Origin: Ciona intestinalis
Lineage: Eukaryota; Chordata; Ascidiacea; Phlebobranchia; Cionidae
Direction: 5' to 3'
DNA: 64,000 bases
NCBI RefSeq assembly: GCF_000224145.3
Contig: NC_020169.2
Location: forward strand, 1,848,662 to 1,912,661
Each line of letters begins with the position of its first letter. The first letter of the stretch is position 1. Below, piece by piece: positions 48,554 through 60,600 of the stretch. Position numbers and translations under genes: made by a program. The notes below the pieces were generated by a model that did not search any database, was not told the DNA's origin, and was given only the letters and a program-made list of their open reading frames with translations.

Positions 48554-51504
48554 ATGGTGGCGCTTACGGATTGGACTTTACTCGCGACTCTGGTGTTGCA
48601 TTTTCTATTGGACGTGAGCTCGGGCCTCGTACCCAAGGTCGGCCGGAATAACTTGATACGGCAGGCCGCCAAATACACGAGCGACACCCGAGAGGAAGAG
48701 GACGCGATAGTCAACGAATATGAGAAAAGCCTGTTGAACATGTTCGGGCTTAAGCGAAGGCCCACGCCGGAAAAAGACTTCCAGGTCCCGCGTATTATGC
48801 AGCACCTGTACAAGGCGCACATGGGCGACTACTACGAGCCCGAACCTAAGATCGTGACGTCATGGGAAACCGGTTTTGATCTTCCGCATGAAGATATTGC
48901 GAGCCGAGTTAACACTGCTAGAAGTTATCACCACGAAGGTAAGGACTGTTTTACATTGTCATATATAGGAATGTGTTATAAACAGGTTTGCGCATGGCAT
49001 AGTCAAACTCGATTTGAAAATTTTGTTTTCTCGGCTTAAAAGTTACTAATAGCGGGAAAATAGTTGTAAGAAATGCGTAGGTGGTCAGCAGCCTTAACTG
49101 AAATTAGGAACGCGATAACGTTATCACATTTGACACCTACCGCTAACTTAGTCATAACCAAACACACCAAACGGTTGCGGATATCTTTTAAGCGAGAACT
49201 ATTTTGCCGCCTCTGACACAACCTATCGTACATAAAGGTATCGATAAGCGTTCAGCCAAATATAGGCATTTATGAATTTCGGGTTGCTCACGTAAAGCAC
49301 TGGCGTACGTAAGTTTCTATTTTGGTTTGGAACCCTGGTCCCTATACGTAATGTATACATCGTTTTCGCGTTTCCTTCCTTCGCTCGCGGCTTTTGGCTT
49401 TATGATACGGCGCGGATTCATATCCACCAAGCTACTGGATTGGTGTCGAAGGCCTCGTGATTGTGATTAAGACGCTGGATATTAATTGGACCTGTGGTTG
49501 GAGCGATCTGCGGTATCCGGATTTGTAAATTAAGCATAGAATCAATGGGTAGATAAGGCGGAAACTTTTTAAAAATCATCAGGATTATGCGAGTGTAATT
49601 GTACGTCGAAGGCGACGAAATGGTAGGTTAACCAAGCCCGATTAAGGCTTCTACCCCTATATCTCTATTGGGCTAAATCACCGCGCATTTAACCGGTTGC
49701 TGCTTCGATACGCGCCGGTTGGCAGAAGTTCAAAGTCGATAGGGTTGGAACACGAAAGGCGGGTATAGCGGTGCTTGCTGTTGTGTTCACAGTCGAAGGC
49801 GCGTCGCGTCGCGATTGCTCCCGGAACAAAACGTACCGCGCTGTGTTCCTGGGTATATCAAAGTAAAAAAACTCTTTCAAGTTTTACTTTATCGCTTACC
49901 CGGGCCAATAAATCTTGTGTAAACGAACACACCATCCAGACGAAATAATGCAGTGTTGTTGGTTTAAATTTACAAAGCTGAAAGGGCGCGGGAGCCAGTA
50001 AAAACAAAGTTGTAGCTTATTACAAGCAGAGTAGCGTGTAGAGAATTCCTGCCCGAACAAACGAGTGGACGGAAGACCATTTCATATAGTCAACAGCTTT
50101 TAAGCAGATTGTCTACTGACAGTTTCTTCGACGGCGCCTGCCATTGTTTGGTCATAATTAGCTATTTATGATACAACAATAACAAACATGGTGCCGGGCG
50201 TCCAGGGGCGGGACGATTATGACGTTTTACCTTCCTATTGTTACCACCGCGAACGATACACTGCTGCGGCGGCTGAAACAATGCGAGTAAAACTCTTGTA
50301 ATGGTCGCCTATAGAGCTTGGCGCGAGACACGCGCGACTTGTCGGACCCCATGTCGGCAGGCGGAGACCACTGGCGAGCCGGTTGTGGCAACATGTCCAA
50401 GGTCGAGCTATAAATGGACTCGGTGCCACGGCAAGAGACAGGCATTGCCGCAGCCGTCGAATGCCATATCGCGTTACAGAGTGACATAAACGCTGTTTGC
50501 TGTGGAAACAAATCCCTGTTTTTACTCATTAGCGCGATGGATGTGCCTTTTGTAAATCATGAATCTTTCCTACAGATAACGAGGAGCATTACCCCGGGAT
50601 GCCGAGCAACCACATCCGGCTACGATTTGACATCAGTACGATGCCGAGTGAAGAGGTTATCGGCGCTGCAGAGCTTCTCCTGCATCGAGAGGCAGTGTGG
50701 CATCATGTAACATCAGGCCAAGGCCACATGCATCGCTTAAATATATACGAGATCGTCAAAATGCCTCCGGACGATGGGGGAAGAGCAGGGAGCCGTTTTG
50801 GAAGCCGACCCCAACCTATTACTCGGTTACTGGACACGAGACTCATAGACACCCGGAACACAACTTGGGAACGGTTTGATGTTAGTCCAGCTACCTTGCT
50901 ATGGTCCAGGGTCGCGCATAAGGAGAACCATGGTTTAGTGGTCGAGGTGGTGCAAGAAGATGAACAAATACCGCCGCAAGGTGACGCTGAGCGACATGTG
51001 CGCCTGAAACGTGATATGCACCACGATGTTTCGGACCGAGAGTGGGTCCATCTAAGACCAATGCTTCTCACTTATTCGCACGACGGAAAAGATACCTCGC
51101 TGCGTCGGCGCAAACGTAGTAGTAGAAACCGCGACTCCTCTAACTCAAGTTCTGGAAGAAAAAACCGTCGGAAGAAACGAAAGCGTCGAAATGTTTGTCA
51201 GCGGCATGACCTCTACGTGGACTTTGCTGAGGTCGACTGGACAACTTGGATTGTTGCTCCACCGGGCTACGACGCCTACTATTGCCAAGGACAGTGCCCG
51301 TTCCCAATGTCGGATCATTTGAACGCGACAAATCACGCTATTGTGCAGACTTTAGTTAACGCCGCGAACTCAGCGCTCACGCCTAAGCCATGCTGCGTGC
51401 CTACTGAACTAGGAGGTGTACCTATGTTGTACCTGGATGACAAAAGCAAAGTCGTCCTCAAAAATTACCCTGAAATGACGGTGCAAGCTTGTGGGTGTAG
51501 ATAG
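48554..51504 (+). CDS. Bmp2/4: Bmp2/4 ligand precursor, 437 residues
   Basis: Two exons, 48554-48938 and 50576-51504, joined in phase 1 (GAAG/GTAAGG donor, TTTCCTACAG acceptor), restoring HHED at the junction. Signal peptide at 1-24. The prodomain has the Bmp2/4 hallmark [13 protein letters not shown] near residues 56-68 and [20 protein letters not shown] after the intron. A canonical furin site RRKR is followed by a long basic, heparin-binding-like stretch ending RKKRKRR, then the knot domain from Cys336 with seven cysteines. [23 protein letters not shown] and [17 protein letters not shown] place it firmly in the Bmp2/4 group. Known: secreted dimer that signals through type I/II receptors and Smad1/5 in dorsoventral and sensory patterning. 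It lies 13 kb downstream of, and in the same direction as, the Gdf1/3-like gene. Confidence 0.95.
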
Positions 51505-52060
51505 GGGACCGTCGCGGTATGCCGACCTGGCAGTGTCCTTTCAATTACCGAAACGGGGTTTCGATTTAGGTCGCGAACGACTGTGCCAGAGTGGCAGAGA
51601 AGGCGCCCCCGTATATCCACGAGGAGCAACGATGTCGAAGAATGAGGTGTGGCGAGGCGCCATCAAACTTCGGACGCCATAACAGCCAGAAATGACGCCC
51701 AGACAGCATTTCTTACTGTTCGTAAACTCTTGCCATGCGTATTTCTTTATAACTTCTGTAATATAAGAGCTTCTTTATATACCATTTCACACAAAGCATG
51801 CCCTTGTCATGTATTTAACAATACTTTGGACAATTAACAACAAACACATTGGGTTTTCAGGCGTACGCCACACTACGATATAATGAAACAAATGAGTTTT
51901 GTAATCTTCACATATTTTGCTCTTCGTATTTCCTTTCTGTGTCGATCTTCAGCATTCCCGCGTAAATAATTATAGTTATTTATTAACTTGTTGTTGTGTA
52001 CATCGCTTGTTAAAAAGTTATTTTTTTTGCAATTTATATATTGAAAGTGTTAAATAAAAA
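51505..52060 (+). other. 3' untranslated region and poly(A) signal of Bmp2/4
   Basis: AATAAA lies at 52053, about 550 bases after the stop codon; another AATAAA follows near 52095. The AT-rich 52000-52060 segment fits a transcript end. Confidence 0.55.
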
Positions 52061-54305
52061 ATAACTTTGAAATCACTGACGGTTTTGGCTGAAAAATAAA
52101 CAAGCTATTCAATACTACTGACGACACCCTTGGCCCGATTTAGAATCCGAAATCACTATTATCAGTTTGGTTTTCATAACTCTGTTGTGTCAAAAATACA
52201 TCCCGTAAAAAGAAAGGGTGAGTCCGCTATGCCGAGGCATGTTGCCATATCCGTATTCCCTTCAACGGTTTAAAGCTTGCCCAAACGGAGTCACTCGACA
52301 CAGGGCCATTACGGCGGAATAGTTACGTCACGGCAAAGCTGCCGTGAAAAGCAAAGTTGAATAACTATCTCCACGCACCCAGTTCTCGCTAAATGCAGAA
52401 GCAGCCGAAGCCGCGTCCAATTTTAGACTTTCGTGTGAGCCCCGATTTTTGGTAATTATTTCGCGGGGACGAGACACTCTTTACATTTCTGGCCGACCGT
52501 TTTGGAGATACGGAAAACAAAATCGAAGGCGATTTGGTGCAGGACTGTGCAAAGATACGTTTTTTGTACACGGCTGTTCTAAAATTGCTGTAATCTCTGC
52601 TGTGTGTTTATGTCGGCATTCTTTACTGTGCTGTAACACGAAGTAAATGGCGTGTACACGTAAATAATGAACCTTTTCAATGTGCAGACGCTGTATACAG
52701 TAATGGAACTGCCAAAATTCCGAGATCGGTTTCACTTATAGGAAGGGATGGCGACCGCAGTATACGTCATGTTAATTATGAGCCCAAGTCACGCTTTAGC
52801 GGAATTCGTATTGCCGACAACGAAAGTGTTCGAGGCTGAAAAAATAAAAACCCATTAACATTCAGCTGGGTACCCTGACTGTTGTTCGCAAATATTTAGC
52901 GTGGGTTCGTATCTCTCACCCCGTCTTTCGAAAAACAGCTTGAAAAACGATTGCCTTCGAACTAGCTGTTTCCCAAAACTGCTGGCGTGTTTGTGGCCTC
53001 ATGCTCGTCTATTACTGAGGCGCATCTGGCCGTCTTATCCTCGCCTGCTCAAGACTCCACTTAATTACAATCAGCGCAAAACCCGGGCTAGAGTGCGGTA
53101 CGTGTTGATGGATACACAAGTTAAGTGGCCATTGTTCGAAAGTGTGAAGTTCTCGCACGGATCGGTTTATGATTATAAGATGACGAACCTTCACCGCTGA
53201 GCAACTTGCAATTAGTCTTGGTAACGAGGTGGGATAAGCTGATGATTTTAATTCCAGAAGGCTATTAAAATTTGCAGCTACCGATGGAGAAAGGTAAAAG
53301 CTTATATAGGATTTACTGCTTAACCAAACCGTACATAGGTTTGATATACCGCATGTTTTTCCCATTGTCCAGGTTCTGTTCCAAAATGTTGGGCCTTCCA
53401 AGAACAAGTCGGGCCTTAATTAAGTGTTGGCCGAGCCAGCAATTTTGATGTATCAGTCTAAACCTCTTAAGCTTAATTGAAACTTAAAGACAATCGGCCT
53501 TTGTCAAGGAGCAAGCCCGAAATCGTACTTGGCCATGTAAATGTAGAGTGTCGGATTAGAGTTAACATGCAATTACAAGCGGAAAATCAAATCCAGCACT
53601 CACACAAAGAATGTGGCATTGATTTTGACAGCGACCGATTGATGAGAACTGATTGAAATCGAGTGATTCTGCTGCGCTGTCGCTTTTCGTTGTTCTGCGG
53701 GCGTTAATTTGGGCGGTTTTTCGTCTTATAAACAATCCGTGCTTTGTCCAAATAACAAATTATAATTATTACTGTGTACAGTAGAAAGAGCAACGTTTAT
53801 CCTTTGGTCGCTTTGCTTAGTCGAGAAAAAAGCGAAACAAAACATCTCTATATCGAGACTTGTGTATAATATTCTCATATTTGTTTTCAGGTTATCTCCC
53901 GCGATTACCACACACGGGGAGCTCTGTCTTATCGAAGATATCTATCAGTTCACACCTCACACATACCCGCACTTGCTTACGTTCAATTTCATGCATGGGA
54001 CCGATGCTCTGCGGTGCACAGAGCGAGCATGCTCATATTGACACAGCTGAGAGCAACGGGTTAGAGGGAAAGTATACGGCTGTCGATACGCACGCACTGT
54101 TTGAGGGGACATTAAAACACGTTCCGTTGTTAAATTAAGTAGACGCGTTGGCTGTGATCAAGAAACCGCAACTTTACGAACCGGAAAGTTATCTCACGGT
54201 AAACGATTTTATTACGTTGCCATATGGTACAAGTACTATTAATAAAATACGCTGTACCAAGTCTGTAACACTGTGAAAGCAAAATGCGTTCGTTTGTGAA
54301 ACAAT

Positions 54306-54502
54306 ATAGAAGGTTGGGGTTATATATGTAAACTATGTTTATATTCTCTTTTAGTGTCTAATTTGGTATAGTAAACAAAAAATATATTTACAGAAATATA
54401 AGACCGTATCCTCGCGACTCTAAAAGAGCGTTGTTAATTGTTTAAAACACGATTAGGAAATATGCGATGTCATGTGCTAACAGTACCCATCTTACCCCAC
54501 AC
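54306..54502 (+). mobile_element. MITE-like element, diverged
   Basis: Left end AAGGTTGGGGTTATATATG, interior GTAAACAAAAAATATATTTAC and TCCTCGCGACTC, right end ACCCATCTTACCCCAC. First copy after the repeat-free ligand region. Confidence 0.78.
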
Positions 54503-55707
54503 GTTTTACAGAGCATTGCCCACTGCTTGCCATGTCTAAACTCGGCAGCTACAAGATACTTCAATATTTCATGACAGCGCTCTGTCAAATTGATATTCCT
54601 CGCAACGCTGTTGATCACCGGTCTAGCAAATATTGTGTCGTATAATAGTCGTACGAAGTTTGACCCAGACCAAGCCCAACCTGACGCTTATAAAATGTAC
54701 TGGCGAGACCGAAGAGTCAATATCTTCGAAACTAATATATGTTTGATGATTTACGTCGATTGCGTAGATCCACAGGTGACATGACATATTGTACGGAAAT
54801 CAGGCAAATATTACCTCTGAAGGATGTGTAGACATAAGCAAAGAGACGTGTGGTTCAAAGCACGGAACAGTTACATTGACAACTACGGCCGAGCGTGCAC
54901 TTGGTTCTGAATTTGGGTCTAAAAATAGAATTCGTAGCTGGGCATTGTTGGCAACACAATAGTTTTGAGTTATATACCGCTTTATCACCAGCGAAATTGG
55001 GTGATTTGGGGTAATGCAGGGGTGAAATGCGTGGTACAGTGCAGTCAAGCTACTGTGTTTGCCAAGTAAAGCATGTTTTGTAAAGTATTCAAACATTCTG
55101 TGTAGGTTGCTGCTTGCGTAATGGAAGGCTTAACCCTTAACTTTGGGAGTTCGCTGCAAATTGCTTTGCTTGTCATCACCTGGAAGTGTTGACTTTGTCG
55201 GAATCCTACCCGTGCAGAGAAGTAAACATGGCTATCCGCTTACTACTGCTACTGTCACTTAACCCATTTTTTTTCGGCAAAATCGAAAGGATTCTTTTCG
55301 AAACTAATCCGAAAACACCAAAGGTATACCGAAAAAACTGCAGAGGTCGCTTCGGGCCGAATGCGAGGCAGAACTGGTCGACCTTCGCTAATATCGCATT
55401 GCAACAGGCAGCAGCTTAGCACACTTTCTGGTAAGATTCCGGTTCCGATTATGCACGGTACATTAGAACAGACTGACTGTTTCATGCGTGGAAGCAAACG
55501 AACCGAAATCAAAAGGCCAACGTACCGTATTCCATGCACAGCACGTACCAGTTGAGTATACATGCCTTTTCAAATGGGGACTGTGTTTGGCAATGTGGCA
55601 TAACCTCTCATATACTGGATCACACATAAAGAAATACAGCAGGTGGTCGTGTATAGACAACTGGACAACACTCTTGCTTAAACCGCGTGTTCAGCTACAC
55701 CTATATA

Positions 55708-55909
55708 TACAGTAGGTGGGGAAAGATGGGACACCTTTTAATTCTATTTTCTTATACAATTGAGTATAGTAAACAAAGTAAAGTCAAAGAATTATAAAAT
55801 TTAATCTTTCGACTCCCATAGACCGTTGTTTATTGTTTAAAACACGATCAGGATATTTAGATATTATATGCTAAAGGTGCCCCGTACCCCCCATCCCGAC
55901 CCTACTATA
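55708..55909 (+). mobile_element. MITE-like element
   Basis: Left end CAGTAGGTGGGGAAAGATGG, right end CCCCCCATCCCGACCCTACTA, with family interior CCCATAGACCGTTG. TA-rich flanks. Confidence 0.87.
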
Positions 55910-56972
55910 TATCGTTTTACGTTATCACGACCACGGATATACAGAACAAGAAATATGTAATATTACTCTGTTTAAACTTCTTGGTAATCTTAACAGAGAA
56001 AAGTTTCTCTTTAATGTATATAATGAAATAAGATTTTCCACCTTGACAAAGAGAAAGTCCCTTTAAACAGTATGATGAGTTACGTGTATATTGCCACATA
56101 GTAGCTTGCGGTAATGAATTTTCCCCGTTCTACTTAAATCATTACAACACAGCTATTAGCAGTGTCGATTTGATTATTACAACACCAAATAGGCGTTGAT
56201 TGCTCTAAGGGGCGAAATGACTGATTGGTGTTCGTGGTGCAAGATTCGGCAAGATACGTGTAACACGCTTTTTGTTGAAACATCTGTTTACAAGTCAGTG
56301 GTTAAACTGTTGCATTAGTATGTAAGTTCTAAACAGAACAGAATTGCGGCATTGCTAAAACATGCTGCATAGGTGCCAATGCTTTAGGGCCCAGTATTAG
56401 TGGTACTGTTTTATGACGAGAAAAAAAAACAGAATTTAAAAGAACACTGAAGTTACATTCATATGTTGCTTTTAGTATGTGGACCATTCACTTCAAATGC
56501 AAACGGTTCATCTACACATCTACAGAGATGTCTACATATAGATGCTGAGATAAGAGGTAAAATATAACGTAATGTTTCTCTATTATTGCTTGATTGTTTT
56601 AAGTTGTTTATATGTTATGGTTACCAAAACGCTGTTTTGTGTTGGAATAATTTTCCTGAATTTTGGAGATATAGCTCAGTTAGATGTATTCGTATTTACT
56701 CAATAGTAAAGCTTCCGTATTGTTTTCTACGGTGCTGTGTGAAAAATACGACAGTGGGCGCATTGTCACAAATCTATTGTGATCAGTTAGTCGCGGTAAG
56801 TCGATACGAATCCGCAAATAGACTTCCTGTATAAGCGGAATGTTTGTCTTGTCCAAATCTGCGTTTGATCTCCAATGTCTGGAAATCATTTTCCCATCGC
56901 GTTTGCCCAACTCACGCAAGACTGAAACTGTGTGATTTAAACAATCAATTTTGACTTATGTTAAATTTATAT

Positions 56973-57168
56973 ATAGTAGGATGGGGGAAAATGGGACACC
57001 TTTAACACGTGATATCCAAATGTCCTGAACAGGTTTTAAACATTTTACAACGGTCTATAGGAGTCCTGGAAATACGGTTTTATATTTCTTTAAATGTTCT
57101 TTGTTTACTACCAAATGCGACGAGAAAATAGAATGAAAAGGTATCCCATCTTTCCCCACCCTACTATA
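56973..57168 (-). mobile_element. MITE-like element, well preserved
   Basis: Left end AGTAGGATGGGGGAAAATGG, right end CCCATCTTTCCCCACCCTAC; interior in reverse orientation with AACGGTCTATAGGAG. Flanked by TATA. Confidence 0.9.
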
Positions 57169-57304
57169 TTATAAACTATTGTTTTTTTTTGTGAGTTTTG
57201 GGAGTTTACGTTCGGCCGTAAATTTTGCGTAGAGTGTAACTCGTAAAGTTGCTGTTCAGTTATATATATAACAACTCGTGGTAATTTTTGTAAGCGGTAT
57301 TTCT

Positions 57305-57500
57305 TAGTAGGATGAGGGAAGACGGGGCATCTTTAGCACATAACATCCAAATTTGCTTATCGTGATGTTTTAAACAATTAACAACGGTCTATATTGGAGT
57401 CGTGAAGATACGGTTTTATAATTCTTGAACTTTTTTTACTATCAAATGGGACGAGTAAATAAAATAAAAATGTGTCTCATCTCCCCCCCATCCTACTATA
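57305..57500 (-). mobile_element. MITE-like element
   Basis: Left end AGTAGGATGAGGGAAGACGG, right end CTCATCTCCCCCCCATCCTAC; reverse orientation interior with TTTAGCACATAACATCC. Confidence 0.88.
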
Positions 57501-57694
57501 ATATAGTCGTTGGGGTAAGATGGTGTATGTTTTTAAATCATTTTATCGTTACATTGGTAGTTAACCTAAAATCACACAACTATACAGCTGTATGTTCTCA
57601 AGACTAAAATAGTGTTTTGAACTGTTAAGAACACGCTTTTGCGAAATGTGGGAAATACTGTGATACGGTATTCATTTTACCACATATAGTACTA
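57501..57694 (+). mobile_element. MITE-like element, diverged, abutting the previous copy
   Basis: Left end AGTCGTTGGGGTAAGATGG, right end CATTTTACCACATATAGTAC, with a much altered interior that keeps ACATTGGTAGTTAAC. The TATA between this and the previous element is shared. Confidence 0.72.
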
Positions 57695-60600
57695 TATTTG
57701 TATGTTTACGTTTGGCCGATAATCGTACATACAAAGTGGGTCGACTTTACTGTTAAGTCCGCCCGACCTTCTGCCCAATTGCGTTTGCATTTGACAGTGT
57801 GGGATCACCAGGGTGGCCAATGACATGACAGTTGTCAAGTCATCGATCAGATCCGATCACCCCAGCGCTTGGGCCGTTCGGAAACGAATGCTAGCCTGTG
57901 TTTACGCACCACACGACCCTGCACCCCGAATGGCTTGTTTGCCTTCGATAAGGTCGACAAAGGACAGTAGAAATACATTGCTTCCGTTGGCCGGCTCGAA
58001 ACGGACGAAGACGTATTGGGCGCCCGTCCATCGCACCAAACATAAGGACAGATTCGATTTCGGCAATCGTTCTATTTGAACAACCTGAGCACACCAAATG
58101 TCTCATCCATGCGGGCGATTATGAGTTATGGACAAATATTTAAAACCGTATTGCGTGCCGACCAAACGCGCAGTTAATTAATATGACGATTTTAAGTATA
58201 CACAGCAGTGGGAAATGCGGTACACCGCTGCCAACTGAGCGGGCTATTAATCAAGGGAGAAATACCACTTTAATTTAAACTATGACAAATATGGTTATTA
58301 TGTACGTCAGTAGAATTTAAATAACTTCAAAACTTTTTAAACTACCGGCTAAATCGTTAATATGTACATCAGTAACTATTAAATATCTACAAAACCTGTA
58401 ACCTTTAATACAAATCATAAAAATATCTCCAGACAAAAATGGCATATGGTTCTGCAAATCTCAGTTCTGTATACGTACAATTATCAAACCAAATATAGTC
58501 TTTCATTTCATTGTATTTGTGAGTGAAGTATCTTAACCGAATCTAAGAGTATGGCTACACATTTAATCCTATACTGTTAAAAGTCTATCATTTCAAAGTG
58601 GTTTATCGAGTTGTCTATGTTGTTATTACACGCAAACAGGTGGACCGAATACTCATCTCTGCGTGGTACGTTGAAGATTATAATTATCTTTGCCTTGATT
58701 TCCGACCAATTCATTGTTCACTTGTAACCAGTGCAACGAAAAGTCTATTGTTCTGTTGATTTCGGACGAGATTGACGTCACTAATTCTATATTTCAGTCT
58801 CGAATTTATTTTCGTATACTCGCCGGTTGAAAACAATAGTGTTAGCGAATGCAATACCGGCGTCGGTTCACTAAACCTGTATCTTTTCCATTGGCGAATC
58901 GACCTTTTTAGCCTATTTTTTTAAAATATGAATTCGGGCCTGTTTGTTTGTTTGGTATGGTTTGATTTAGTTAGGGTGCGTGATTAACCTTTCTCGCGTG
59001 TTTTTAAGGCGCATATAAGGCACCTGCTTTTGACTTTGCTGTTTACATTGCACTAATGGGTATTTTAGCACGGGTTATAAACATACTTTAGCCATGCTAC
59101 TCCATTTAGAGAAAATTCATGAAAAAAATTGGGCTCGGCTTAAAGGTAATCCCTGTAAATTGGCGTCTCGACAGTGATTTACAGAAGAGATCAGCGTAAT
59201 AAATGAACTATCTATCAGAATAATTTAACGTATCCACAAAGGATCAGAATCTGAAATGTTATGACATTAGAATACATTAAAAGCTCTGGCCAGGTGCACC
59301 TATTCAACTGATTAAATCAACATGGTTAACGGCATAACGATTCGGCCACCGCAACAAGAGATTGGCCGCCCCTAACCCCCGTGCTAGTGAACATAAACCT
59401 TACTTTCCGTCGTCCGCGTTTTATGTCCGGAATGCGATGGGTATTATGACGTCACAGTGAACACCTGTTTTCAGGTGGGCAGCAGAGGTAAGGTCAGTGG
59501 TAGGGCGAACAGCTGAGCAAAGCATTAGATCGTATAAGGTTGTAGCAAAAGACTCCTGAAACGGTACAGCAGCTGGCTTGTGTGTGCCATGCACCAGCAT
59601 AAGCGACACCGACGTAATGAACAGCTATCGCGGAACGTCCGCGTTTTAACTTACGTCACACAAATCAGCAGTTTGACGTTCGCTGTCTTATTACAAAGTG
59701 CTCCGCACCTGCTACTTTAACGAATTTTGACATAACTTTGATATTGAGAATCATATTACCGGTTATCAAGAAATTAATACAAAACACACTTCAAAAGGAA
59801 GATATGAACTCTTTCTGCATTTCGGTGTTACGGGAATGAAATTTTACCCATTTGAATAACACAGCTCCTGCTGGAATGCAGTTTAATTTTCCGCCACAAA
59901 CACATTTTCAAATGTCACAGGTTATCTTCTAATGTAACAAAACCAGGTGCAAATATAAAGCGGCAGATGTGGTTATTCTATATAAGTGCAGTAAACACAG
60001 AAAACCGCAAGCGAATAAATCATACTTTAGCCTGTTATTACTTTTCCATGACTATCTTAGGAACGTAATCCGTAATTGTGGATTTTTGACGGAATTCCAG
60101 GTTTTGGTTGCTTGTAAAACACCTGCGTATGATACTGTGCAGATGTAGCACTCGTATATGCGAACATTATACTATGAGTACGGCTTCCAAATCTTATAAT
60201 TTCATTTCTTACGACAGTCTTCTAACGTGTTTTGTTTCCTAACATCAAAAAATAGCTTGGTGTTTCCGCTGCGGTAAGATTACTTTTCCGGATCCTGTGT
60301 GTTCTGCTTTGATGTGCATGTAGATATCTGTGTAGGGAGAAGTACTTAAGTGATTCGGCGGAAACGCATCGTTTTAACAACTTGCATGGGGCCCTTGAAC
60401 CGTGACCCCTGTCCCATGAAAATAATGCTTCCTCTGTTACGTAACACTTGGTTCGGTCACGTGGGCATAAGTACGAAGGTCGGCGGAGACCGGTATATCG
60501 CCTACTAGTCTGTGGTTTTTACTCAAGTCAATGGATTTTGAAGCGTTTTTTAAAGAGGATACACGCCATGCCGCCTATAGAACTCTGAAATGTGCCGGGT

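Noticed and set aside
50227..51071. Minus-strand frames of 100-122 codons over the Bmp2/4 second exon and its intron
   Set aside because: Antisense shadows of the Bmp2/4 coding exon and its GC-balanced intron end.
56665..56700. ATAGCTCAGTTAGATG string resembling a tRNA A box
   Set aside because: No B box or cloverleaf partner downstream.
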